Shown here: one piece after another, positions 20,633 through 27,333 of the stretch
Numbering within the stretch: position 1 is the stretch's first letter
How the letters are laid out: each line of letters starts with the position of its first letter
Origin: Cupriavidus necator
Lineage (GTDB): Bacteria; Pseudomonadota; Gammaproteobacteria; Burkholderiales; Burkholderiaceae
Direction: 5' to 3'
Assembly (NCBI RefSeq): GCF_013141915.1
Contig: NZ_SROX01000007.1
Coordinates: 62,001 to 126,000, forward strand
DNA: 64,000 bases
Notes under the pieces: model-generated
Databases searched by the model: none
What the model saw: only the letters and a program-made list of their open reading frames with translations
Told to the model about the DNA's origin: nothing
Program-made: the position numbers and the translations under genes

Positions 20633-20899
20633 GTGCATACCACGCCAGACCCCGACATCCCGCCCCGCGAGCCCGAAGTCCCGCCGCCGGAGCCGCCGCC
20701 GGGCCCGCCCCAACCCGTGGAAGACCCGCCCCCGGGCGACATGCCGCCACCGCCGCCGCAACGCGCCGGCGCCCGTGGCAAAGGAGCGATCAAGTGTCCC
20801 GCATCATCTGGAAAGGCGCCATTGCCTTCGGCCTCGTCAACATCCCCGTCGTCCTGCGCCCCGCGTCGCGCAGCCAGTCGCTGGACCTGGACCTGCTAG
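20633..20899 (+). CDS. Short proline-rich ORF overlapping the start of ku
   Basis: The frame starts with GTG at 20633, preceded by AAGGAG, and encodes about 45 residues of Pro/Glu-rich sequence (DPDIPPREPEVPPPEPPPGP type). It then continues out of frame through the first 106 bases of ku before stopping. The good ribosome-binding site and the strongly biased composition argue that it is translated; the long overlap argues against it. It may be a small disordered protein, or a leader peptide that couples translation to ku. Moderate to low confidence. Confidence 0.4.
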   Translation: MHTTPDPDIPPREPEVPPPEPPPGPPQPVEDPPPGDMPPPPPQRAGARGKGAIKCPASSGKAPLPSASSTSPSSCAPRRAASRWTWTC

Positions 20900-21843
20900 A
20901 CGTGCGCGACATGGCCCCGGTGGGCTACCAGCGCATCAACAAGAGCACCGGCAAGCCGGTCGACAAGGAGCATATCGTCAAGGGCTACCAGTACGCCAAG
21001 GAGGAGTACGTGCTGCTCAACGACGAAGATTTCCGCCGCGCCAATGTGGAAGCCACGCAGACCGTGGACATCGTCAGCTTTGTCGATGCGGAGAGCATTC
21101 CGCCGTACTACTTCGACACCCCGTACTACCTCGAGCCTGACAAGCGCGGCGAACGCGGCTACGCGCTGCTGCACGAAACCATGCGCCGCACCGGCAAGGC
21201 CGCGCTGGCGCTGGTGGTGCTGCGCGCGCGCCAGCACCTGGCGGCGATGCTGGTGCACGACGATGCGCTGGTGCTCAACACCATGCGCTTTGCCGACGAG
21301 GTGCTGCCGATCGCCGAGCTGCGCCTGCCCAAGGCTGCCAGCGGCAAGCCCACCGGCGCGCACGCGCGCGAGATCGAGATGGCCACCAAGCTGGTCGACG
21401 ACATGACCGAGGAATGGGCCCCGGAACAATACCGCGACACCTACCGCGACGACCTGATGGCGCGCATCGAGGAAAAGATCGAATCCGGCAAGACCCACCA
21501 ACTGACGCCGCCCGCGGAAGAGGAAGAAGCCCCGCGCCAGGGCGCCAAGGTCATCGACATGGTGGCGCTGCTGCGCCAGAGCCTGGGCCAACGCGGCAAG
21601 GACAAGCCGGAAGACGAGACCGAAGCCGAAGCAGAGCCCGCACGCCGCAAGACCCCCGCGCGGCATGCCGCCGCGCGCAAACAGCCGGCCGCGAAGCGCA
21701 CCAGCGCCACGCCGGCCAAGCGCAGCGGCGGCACCAGCGGCGCGAAGACCGCCAGCGCCAAGCGCGCGCCCGCCAAGCGCGAATCGCACGCGCCTGCCGC
21801 GCGCAAGAGCGCCGGCACCAGCGGACGCAAGCGCGCCGCCTGA
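20794..21843 (+). CDS. ku: Non-homologous end-joining protein Ku
   Basis: A 349-residue bacterial Ku that binds DNA ends as a homodimer ring and recruits LigD. It starts at GTG 20794 (AAAGGAGCGATCAA upstream) with SRIIWKGAIAFGLVNIPVVL, the classic family start. The core includes GYQRINKSTGKPV near residue 45, the EPDKRGERGYALLHE region near residue 115, and MLVHDDALVLNTMRF-EVLPI near residue 155. After about residue 255 the protein becomes a Lys/Arg/Ala-rich tail of roughly 90 residues, longer than in minimal Ku proteins and like the extended tails thought to aid DNA binding. It is separated from ligD by two genes. Confidence 0.96.
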   Translation: MSRIIWKGAIAFGLVNIPVVLRPASRSQSLDLDLLDVRDMAPVGYQRINKSTGKPVDKEHIVKGYQYAKEEYVLLNDEDFRRANVEATQTVDIVSFVDAESIPPYYFDTPYYLEPDKRGERGYALLHETMRRTGKAALALVVLRARQHLAAMLVHDDALVLNTMRFADEVLPIAELRLPKAASGKPTGAHAREIEMATKLVDDMTEEWAPEQYRDTYRDDLMARIEEKIESGKTHQLTPPAEEEEAPRQGAKVIDMVALLRQSLGQRGKDKPEDETEAEAEPARRKTPARHAAARKQPAAKRTSATPAKRSGGTSGAKTASAKRAPAKRESHAPAARKSAGTSGRKRAA

Positions 21844-21883
21844 GCCTCGCAACCGGGACCAGCGACGTTCCCGAGAAGCCGCG

Positions 21884-21907
21884 CCCTCTCCCGCATGCGG
21901 GAGAGGG
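21884..21907. repeat. Palindromic intergenic repeat (copy 1)
   Basis: The palindrome CCCTCTCCCGC-AT-GCGGGAGAGGG lies between ku and the BON gene. The same palindrome with a different centre occurs at 56824-56846 and 56917-56942. It is flanked by CGGGCAAGGG, a related extension. Confidence 0.65.
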
Positions 21908-21963
21908 CCGGGCAAGGGCAAGCGCCTCCACGAAGCGGCGCCCGGTCCTATGCAAAGGCCCTG

Positions 21964-22401
21964 TCAGCGCGCCGATACTTTGAGGTTGTCAGTCACCGAC
22001 GTCACGCCGTCGACGCCGCGAATCGTCTTCAGCGCGAGGTCGTGCTGCTGCTGGCTGGACACCGTGCCGCTGACGTCCACCGCGCCCTGCTGCGTGGTCA
22101 CGTGGATGCCGGTGGACTTGAGGTCCTTGGTGGCGAGCAGCCGGGTCTTGATGCGGGCGGTAATGGCGCTGTCCTGCACGGCTTGCTTCGGCTGGTCGGC
22201 TTCCGACCCTGGGCTGGCATTTGGATCAGGCCGCCCGGGCATGCCCGGCGCCGAGTTGACCGGCGCCACCGGCGCATTCTCCGTCGCGGCGAATATCAGT
22301 CCGCTCTTGTCGAGCGCCAGCGCGCTACCGGCGGCCGCTGCCAGTGCCGCGGCCAGCCAGGCCCTGCGCAGCGCGCGCGCGGTGATTCGGGAACATTGCA
22401 T
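21964..22401 (-). CDS. Exported BON-domain protein
   Basis: A 145-residue protein. A signal peptide (basic start, then LRRAWLAAALAAAAGSALA) is followed by a variable, Pro-rich linker and one BON domain (about 75-143: QDSAITARIKTRLLATKDLKSTGIHVTTQQGAVDVSGTVSS...A....RGVDGVTSVTDNLKV). This is the OsmY-like periplasmic arrangement, but with a single BON domain. The ATG at 22401 has GGAG eight bases upstream. It is divergent from the Gln/Gly-rich gene. Each has a -24/-12 promoter, with a TGTAAAA direct repeat between them. Confidence 0.87.
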   Translation of the reverse strand: MQCSRITARALRRAWLAAALAAAAGSALALDKSGLIFAATENAPVAPVNSAPGMPGRPDPNASPGSEADQPKQAVQDSAITARIKTRLLATKDLKSTGIHVTTQQGAVDVSGTVSSQQQHDLALKTIRGVDGVTSVTDNLKVSAR

Positions 22402-22473
22402 GGCGTTCTCCTCGATAGTCCAGCGGGCACCGCTGCCGGACTGGCAGCCAGCGCCACGGGTAAGGCATTTTTC

Positions 22474-22489
22474 AGCAAGCTCCGTACCC
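22474..22489 (-). promoter_or_regulatory. Sigma-54 (-24/-12) promoter of the exported BON gene
   Basis: Minus-strand GGGTACGGAGCTTGCT has GG-N10-GC spacing and an exact TTGCT -12 block. It lies 73 bases before the ATG at 22401. Confidence 0.6.
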
Positions 22490-22631
22490 GCCGTGGTCGG
22501 CCTGGACGCGGCCACCGCAGCACGCCGGCCGCTGTGTAAAACGGGCCACGCGTTGTAAAAGCGCCGCGGCGCGCGCGTGCCGCATCGCGCGCATAAGCCT
22601 GGCGCAGGCGGCGCGCCGGCACTGTCGCGCT

Positions 22632-22647
22632 TGGCATGGCGATTGCG
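22632..22647 (+). promoter_or_regulatory. Sigma-54 (-24/-12) promoter of the Gln/Gly-rich protein gene
   Basis: TGGCATGGCGATTGCG has TGG at 22632-22634 and GC at 22645-22646 with ten bases between GG and GC. It lies 42 bases before the ATG at 22689, a normal promoter distance. Confidence 0.68.
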
Positions 22648-22688
22648 AAGCAAGGTCTGCGGCAGTTCGCCGCGTCAAGGAGCTAGCA

Positions 22689-22985
22689 ATGGGACAGCAG
22701 CAACAGCCGGGTCAATCGCAGTCGGGCCAATCGCAATCTGGCCAGAAGCAACAGGAACAATCGCAAACTGGCCAACGCGGCAGCCAGCAGCAACCGGGAC
22801 AACAAGGCGGCGGGCAGATGGGTGACAAGGACCGCATGCAGGACCAACAGCAGCAACAGGACCGCGGCAGCTCGCAACCTGGCCAGCAAGGCGGCCAACG
22901 CAGCGGCCAGCAAGGCGGGCAGGGCGGGCAACAGGGTGGCCAGCAGAGCGGCCAGGGCGGACAAGGCGGACAACGCCAGCAATAA
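22689..22985 (+). CDS. Gln/Gly/Ser-rich disordered small protein
   Basis: A 98-residue protein built almost only from Q, G, S, plus a few R, K, D and P. It has two repeat styles: QSGQSQSGQ-like units in the first third and GGQ-type units in the last third, with a short charged GDKDRMQDQ segment between. No fold, signal peptide or Cys is present. The composition is that of hydrophilins and some prion-like disordered proteins linked to desiccation or osmotic stress. AAGGAG precedes the ATG. It has its own sigma-54 promoter and a strong terminator after it, so it is a monocistronic, probably abundant transcript. Confidence 0.75.
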   Translation: MGQQQQPGQSQSGQSQSGQKQQEQSQTGQRGSQQQPGQQGGGQMGDKDRMQDQQQQQDRGSSQPGQQGGQRSGQQGGQGGQQGGQQSGQGGQGGQRQQ

Positions 22986-23072
22986 CCCCACCCACCACAA
23001 CCAGGCAGCTATCCGGGTATGTGCGTGAGCAACATGCGGTGCTGACGCAGGGGCATACGCCGGAGATTGGCA

Positions 23073-23106
23073 GGCCGGAACCCCGCACGGGGCTCCGGCC
23101 CTTTTT
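23073..23106 (+). terminator. Rho-independent terminator after the Gln/Gly-rich gene
   Basis: GGCCGGAACCCC (from 23073) pairs almost perfectly with GGGGCTCCGGCC (to 23100) and is followed by CTTTTT (23101-23106). Confidence 0.85.
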
Positions 23107-23198
23107 ACGGACGCGGCACGCGGGCGGTGCGCGCAGCTTGCCGCCATCCCGTGTATGCTGGCCCTGACCCAACCCCTTGCCTTGCAGGCATACCGGCT

Positions 23199-24155
23199 TT
23201 GTCCAGCGTCACCGACCCCGCCCCGGGCGCCGCCACGCCGCGGCGCCGCGGCCCCCTGCATCAACTCTCGGCAAGACTGCGAGCACAGGCCGGTGCGCAC
23301 GTGCGCGCCCTGACCCGCAGCAACTCCGGCCTGAGCCTGGACTATGACAACCCGCCGGGCGACCCCGGCCTGTTCGGCCCGGAAGCGGTCTGCTGGCGCG
23401 TGCATGCGGATTTTCCGTCGATGCTGGCCGGCGGGGTCAGCGCGTTGCTGCTGCAGACCCTGCATCCGCTGGCCTTGGCCGGGGTGTGGGACCACTCCAG
23501 CTTCCGCACCGACATGCAGGGGCGCCTGGGCCGCACCGCACAGTTCATTGCCGGCACTACCTATGGCAGCCGCGCCGATGCCATGGCGCTGATTGAACGG
23601 GTGCGGCGCATCCATACCGGCGTGTCCGGCTTCGCGCCGGACGGACGGCCCTACGCGGCGTCGGACCCCGCGCTGCTGACTTGGGTGCACGTGGCCGAGG
23701 TCTCGAGCTTCCTGGCCGGCTACCTGCGCTATGTCGGCCCGCTGGGCGCTGCCGAGCAGGACCGCTATTACGCCGAGGTGGCGCGCATCGCGCAGTTGCT
23801 GGGCGCGGCCGACGTGCCGCGCTCGCGCGCCGAAGTGGCCGCCTACCTAGACACCATGCGGCCCGCGCTGCTGGCCAGCGAGCGCACCCGCGAAGTGGTG
23901 CGGCTGGTCAGGAAGATGCCGGTGGCCAATCCATTGCTGCAGCCTGCGGTCAGCATCATGACCGATGCCGGCATCGCGCTGTTGCCGTCCTGGGCACGCC
24001 ACCAGCTCGACCTGGACGGCCCGTCGATCCGGCGCCCTGCGGCACTGGCCGGCATGCGCGTGCTGGCGCCGGCACTGCGCTGGGCACTGGGTGCCGGCCT
24101 GGCCGCGCGTGCCCGGCGGCGCGTGGCGCGCGGCACGGACGCCAGGACGGGTTGA
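23199..24155 (+). CDS. Oxygenase MpaB-family (DUF2236) protein
   Basis: About 318 residues of the DUF2236 family, which includes the latex-clearing protein Lcp and the mycophenolic-acid enzyme MpaB. Visible blocks are FGPEAVCWRVHADFPSMLAGGVSALLLQTLHPLALAGVWDHS near residue 55, TTYGSRADA near residue 115 and LLTWVHVAEVSSFLAGY near residue 155, with His residues in HPLA and WVHV that may bind heme. There is no signal peptide. I place the start at TTG 23199 because the preceding terminator overlaps any earlier start; the ribosome-binding site is weak. The substrate is unknown. Confidence 0.8.
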   Translation: MSSVTDPAPGAATPRRRGPLHQLSARLRAQAGAHVRALTRSNSGLSLDYDNPPGDPGLFGPEAVCWRVHADFPSMLAGGVSALLLQTLHPLALAGVWDHSSFRTDMQGRLGRTAQFIAGTTYGSRADAMALIERVRRIHTGVSGFAPDGRPYAASDPALLTWVHVAEVSSFLAGYLRYVGPLGAAEQDRYYAEVARIAQLLGAADVPRSRAEVAAYLDTMRPALLASERTREVVRLVRKMPVANPLLQPAVSIMTDAGIALLPSWARHQLDLDGPSIRRPAALAGMRVLAPALRWALGAGLAARARRRVARGTDARTG

Positions 24156-24373
24156 AGCCCGAACCGCTGCGAACGAGGTGCGCCGCCCCCGACCAAGGGC
24201 GATACGCGAACGCCTCCGGACGGTAAAGCGGAATTAGGGCCAGAATCCCCCGCATTTCAGTGAATTGAGCCCGCGCAAAGTGGCGTTAAATGTGGCTCGG
24301 CATTCCGAACGGCCGGTCAGCGAATTTGAGGGCCGGCCACTGCGCCGCAGAGCGCGATTCAAACGACGCGGGC

Positions 24374-24438
24374 AAAAAAAAAGCCCACGCGCGGGGTGCT
24401 CGTAGGCTTTCCAGGACTGCTCGAGCCAAAAAGCTCTT
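24374..24438 (-). ncRNA. Candidate small RNA (about 65 nt) with its own promoter and terminator
   Basis: On the minus strand, TTTACA (24473-24468), a 17-base spacer and TATATT (24450-24445) form a near-consensus sigma-70 promoter, placing the start near 24438. The transcript would open with a small hairpin (GAGC-TTTTTG-GCTC, 24436-24423). It would end in a second hairpin, AGCC-t-ACG (24408-24401) pairing with CGT-g-GGCT (24389-24382), running into nine T residues (24382-24374). No ORF of meaningful length fits. All three elements are visible; that it is expressed and acts in trans is inference. Confidence 0.65.
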
Positions 24439-24444
24439 GTGATG

Positions 24445-24473
24445 AATATAAACGCGCTTACATGAGGTGTAAA
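24445..24473 (-). promoter_or_regulatory. Sigma-70-type promoter of the candidate small RNA
   Basis: The -35 TTTACA and the -10 TATATT each match consensus at five of six positions, with an optimal 17-base spacer. In such GC-rich DNA this is a notable match. Confidence 0.65.
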
Positions 24474-24741
24474 TCCCGCTTCTATCAGGGGATTCCCTTA
24501 CCGGCAAGCAGGAATTTCAGTACTTCTGGCACTTCTGGCCCTGAAATCACTTTCAGGTCAGTTCTCGCAGACACTGGCAAATCGCCGCCAGCCCAACGCC
24601 TGCCTGGCCTCGCCGGCCAATCGCGCGCCCTCTCCTTGCCGCGTCGTCGCAAGTTCCTACATCAAAACATAATAGACAGGCAACTACATTAGTAGAGCAA
24701 AACCTCTAGATGGACGGGGACGCACCGTCCGTCAATGCTTG

Positions 24742-24768
24742 TAAAACTTTGTTACTCTCGGCCCTGAA
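24742..24768 (+). promoter_or_regulatory. Weak sigma-28-like promoter upstream of the Hfq-like gene
   Basis: TAAA at 24742-24745, fifteen bases, then GCCCTGAA at 24761-24768. Spacing is exactly that of the flagellar consensus, but only five of eight -10 bases match. It would give a leader of about 215 bases. Confidence 0.3.
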
Positions 24769-24989
24769 GTATTCCCCTTCTCTTCTGGCAGCACCCGTCG
24801 CCGGCCATTGCGCAACATTCCGGAGGCCCTGTATCCGGCCTGCGATCAGCGCTATGGCTGCGGCCAGCCCGGTCGCCGTTACCGAGAGCGGATGTTTCCC
24901 CTGCCGCCAGCGCCGTGCCGCACCCCAAGCCGCCGGCCAACGGACCGTTATCAGCCGCCAGAACCCTTGCGGGCTCTTCCGGAGTCGTT

Positions 24990-25316
24990 GTGAAGAAGAA
25001 GGAAATCCGGCCCAAGCCCCCCAGCCGACGGCAACTGCAGCCCCAGCAATTCGCGGCGTACCACATCAGCCAGACCCCGGTGATCGTGCATCTGTCCAAC
25101 GGCGCCCGGCTGCATGGGCTGGTGCTGGCCGCCGACGATTTCATGCTGCTGCTCGGCCGCCGGCCCGACGACGTCCAGCCTACCGTGGTGTACAAGCACG
25201 CCATCTGCGTGGTCACGCCGGCGGATGCCCCGGAGTTGGTCCGGGTCGCGCCGGAAACGATGGCCGCGCCGGATTTCGTGCCGCTCTTTATCCCCCGCAC
25301 GCGCAAGCGCCGCTAG
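24990..25316 (+). CDS. Divergent Hfq-domain (Sm-like) protein
   Basis: A 108-residue protein. The central part aligns with Hfq: PVIVHLSNGARLHGLVLAADDFMLLL corresponds to the Sm1 motif of Hfq ([25 protein letters not shown]), and VVYKHAICVVTP to the Sm2 signature YKHAI. The insertion GRRPDDVQPT between the motifs is longer than in canonical Hfq. Basic N- and C-terminal ends (KKKEIRPKPPSRR and PRTRKRR) flank the fold. GTG at 24990 is five bases after GGAG. It is a paralogue-type RNA-binding protein, distinct from the housekeeping hfq that usually lies beside hflX. Its position directly before fliC suggests a role in motility, unproven. Confidence 0.82.
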   Translation: MKKKEIRPKPPSRRQLQPQQFAAYHISQTPVIVHLSNGARLHGLVLAADDFMLLLGRRPDDVQPTVVYKHAICVVTPADAPELVRVAPETMAAPDFVPLFIPRTRKRR

Positions 25317-25416
25317 GCCGGGGTTCGCTCCGGCACCTTGTCACCCTCGCCGCACACCGCCGTACGGCGCATCCCCGCCCTGCCGGCACCCCGCGAAACT
25401 ATCGCGGAGATCACTC

Positions 25417-25443
25417 TAAACCTTTGCCTTGCCCGGTCGATAA
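25417..25443 (+). promoter_or_regulatory. Sigma-28 (FliA) promoter of fliC
   Basis: TAAA (25417-25420), exactly fifteen bases, then GTCGATAA (25436-25443): seven of eight matches to GCCGATAA with perfect spacing. It lies 97 bases before the fliC start. Confidence 0.9.
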
Positions 25444-25539
25444 CCCAAGCAACGGAGGCACTCTACGCCCTGCAAAGCAGGCCGCCAACGTTACGGCACT
25501 AGCCGGAATGCCCAAAACTTTGCATACAGGAGTCGTACC

Positions 25540-26778
25540 ATGGCGCAAGTCATTAACACCAATTCGTTGTCTCTGATGACTCAGAACAACCTGAACGCTT
25601 CGCAATCGTCGCTGAACACCGCGATCCAACGCCTGTCGTCGGGCCTGCGCATCAACAGCGCCAAGGACGATGCCGCCGGCCAAGCCATTGCGAACCGCTT
25701 CACCGCCAACATCAAGGGTCTGACCCAAGCCCAGCGCAACGCCAACGACGGCATCTCGCTGGCGCAGACCACTGAAGGCGCGCTGACCGAAGTCAACAAC
25801 AACCTGCAACGTATCCGCGAACTGAGCGTGCAGGCCGCCAACGGCTCGAACTCGGGTTCGGACCTGAAGTCGATCCAGGATGAAATCACCCAGCGCCTGG
25901 CTGAAATCGACCGTACGTCGCAACAGACCGACTTCAACGGCGTGAAGGTCCTGTCGAGCAGCGCCAAGCCGCTGACGATCCAGGTTGGCGCGAATGATGG
26001 CGAAACCATCACGATCAACCTGACGGAAATCAGCTCGAAGACCCTGGGCATGCAAGGCTTCAACGTTGCCGGTCCGACGGCGACGGCCAGCTTCGCCTTC
26101 GACGGCACGACCGCATCCGCCGCCGGCGACGCACCGACGGCTTCGCAGCTGCAGGCTATCTATGGCTCGACCACTGCCGTCACGACCACGACGGTGGCAG
26201 AGAAGACCACTGACGATCTGTCGACCAAGCTGGGCCTGGCCGCCGGTGGCGCGACCCTCACTGGCAACGCGGTGGCCGACAAGAACGGTAACCTGTACGC
26301 GGAAGTGAAGATCACCCCGGCAAGCGCTGGCGAAGCTACCTCGCTGGTCAACCAGGGCTTCACCGGCGCCGTGAACGGCACCTCGATGTACCGCTACGTC
26401 GCACTGGACCCGCAGTCGGCCGACACGACGACGACCAGCGGCACCGCCGCATTTACCGTCGACACGTCGAAGATTTCCGTGGGCAGCCTGCAGACCGGCT
26501 CGACCGCCAGCCCGCTGGCTTCCATCGATGCCGCCATCAAGAAGGTCGACGACCTGCGCAGCTCGCTGGGCGCGGTGCAAAACCGTTTTGACTCGGTGAT
26601 CTCCAACCTGGGCACCGCCGTGACGAACCTGTCGGCCTCGCGCTCGCGCATCCAGGATGCCGACTACGCAACGGAAGTGTCGAACATGACCCGCGCGAAC
26701 ATCCTGCAACAAGCGGGTACCTCGGTTCTGGCGCAAGCCAACCAGACCACGCAAGGCGTGCTGTCGCTGCTGCGTTAA
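25540..26778 (+). CDS. fliC: Flagellin FliC
   Basis: The 412-residue filament subunit. The conserved N-terminal domain (AQVINTNSLSLMTQNNLN...SSGLRINSAKDDAAGQAIANR) and C-terminal domain (about 325-412, ending ANILQQAGTSVLAQANQTTQGVLSLLR) are typical; the middle (about 180-310) is the variable, surface-exposed, Thr/Ala-rich part. ACAGGAG precedes the ATG. A sigma-28 promoter and a strong terminator make it a single transcript. It is the first gene of the rightward flagellar group. Only one flagellin gene is seen in the window. Confidence 0.98.
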   Translation: MAQVINTNSLSLMTQNNLNASQSSLNTAIQRLSSGLRINSAKDDAAGQAIANRFTANIKGLTQAQRNANDGISLAQTTEGALTEVNNNLQRIRELSVQAANGSNSGSDLKSIQDEITQRLAEIDRTSQQTDFNGVKVLSSSAKPLTIQVGANDGETITINLTEISSKTLGMQGFNVAGPTATASFAFDGTTASAAGDAPTASQLQAIYGSTTAVTTTTVAEKTTDDLSTKLGLAAGGATLTGNAVADKNGNLYAEVKITPASAGEATSLVNQGFTGAVNGTSMYRYVALDPQSADTTTTSGTAAFTVDTSKISVGSLQTGSTASPLASIDAAIKKVDDLRSSLGAVQNRFDSVISNLGTAVTNLSASRSRIQDADYATEVSNMTRANILQQAGTSVLAQANQTTQGVLSLLR

Positions 26779-26795
26779 TCGCAACTGCGCTGGCA

Positions 26796-26828
26796 AAAAA
26801 GGGCTGGGCCGCAAGGCCCGGCCTTTTT
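26796..26828 (+). terminator. Rho-independent terminator after fliC
   Basis: The stem GGCTGGGCC-GCAA-GGCCCGGCC (about 26802-26822) is flanked by AAAAA and TTTTT, which extend the pairing and supply the T-tract. Confidence 0.9.
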
Positions 26829-26911
26829 GCCGGGAGCATTTTGCAAGCAGACCGCTGCTCGCAAAGTGTTTCTTTCAATCCTGATTCGCATCAATCCGGA
26901 CGGAGCAAACC

Positions 26912-27283
26912 ATGGCGTCTTCCCCTACCGTGATCCCGGCCGCAGTGCGGCTGCCGACCGATGTGCCGGCAGGCGCCATTGCCACGCCAGCGCCAGGAGC
27001 CGTCCGTCCCTCCGCCAGAAATAGTGGGCAGAGCGACGACCGTCTGTTCGAATCGGGGAATGCGATCGAAACCTCCGCCGCAATCGGTGAACTCGTTGAA
27101 GCACTGAAGACTACCTCGATCAGCCTGCGCTTCGAGATCGATGAAAGCACGCACCGCGTCATCACCAAGGTGGTCGACAAGGAAACCGGCGAGCTCATCC
27201 GGCAAATGCCGACTGCAGAGGTACTGCGCATCGCCCGCGCCATCGACAAGCTGCAAGGGCAGTTCATCAGCCACGCCGTGTGA
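26912..27283 (+). CDS. flaG: FlaG-family flagellar protein
   Basis: A 123-residue protein with the FlaG signature in its second half: LRFEIDESTHRVITKVVDKETGELIRQMPTAEVLRIARAI (about residues 75-115). The first half is variable and Pro/Ala-rich. FlaG proteins affect filament length and often sit between fliC and fliD, as here. The ribosome-binding site is GGAG, eight bases before the ATG. It is likely co-transcribed with fliD (50-base gap). Confidence 0.9.
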   Translation: MASSPTVIPAAVRLPTDVPAGAIATPAPGAVRPSARNSGQSDDRLFESGNAIETSAAIGELVEALKTTSISLRFEIDESTHRVITKVVDKETGELIRQMPTAEVLRIARAIDKLQGQFISHAV

Positions 27284-27333
27284 GCGCGGCCACCACGCAA
27301 AGCAACATCAGTTGAAGAAGAGGTAACAAGACC

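Larger units (their letters stand above)
22402..22688. promoter_or_regulatory. Divergent control region between BON and Gln/Gly-rich genes
   Basis: It contains a minus-strand -24/-12 promoter at 22489-22474 (GGGTACGGAGCTTGCT) and a plus-strand one at 22632-22647. Between them is a direct repeat TGTAAAAC (22535-22542) / TGTAAAAG (22554-22561), 19 bases apart. That is the expected place for a shared enhancer-binding site of a sigma-54 activator. Confidence 0.55.
24156..24989. other. 834-base intergenic region before the Hfq-like gene
   Basis: It carries no convincing protein gene and is visibly richer in A/T than its surroundings between about 24230 and 24780. On the minus strand it contains a complete small transcription unit (promoter 24473-24445, terminator 24410-24374). 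On the plus strand there is a weak sigma-28-like element at 24742-24768 facing the Hfq-like gene. The rest (24480-24740 and 24770-24985) shows nothing I can name. Confidence 0.5.

Noticed and set aside
22689..22985. Tandem repeats as a CRISPR array
   Set aside because: The repeats are short coding repeats (CAG/GGC-type codons) within one ORF with a ribosome-binding site; no repeat-spacer pattern.
24458..24472. TTACA-N5-TGTAA palindrome as a repressor operator
   Set aside because: It coincides with the -35 region of the minus-strand small-RNA promoter, which explains it better; an operator role is still possible but unsupported.
24286..24507. A 73-codon minus-strand ORF in the intergenic region
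   Set aside because: It crosses the small-RNA terminator and has no ribosome-binding site or conserved features.
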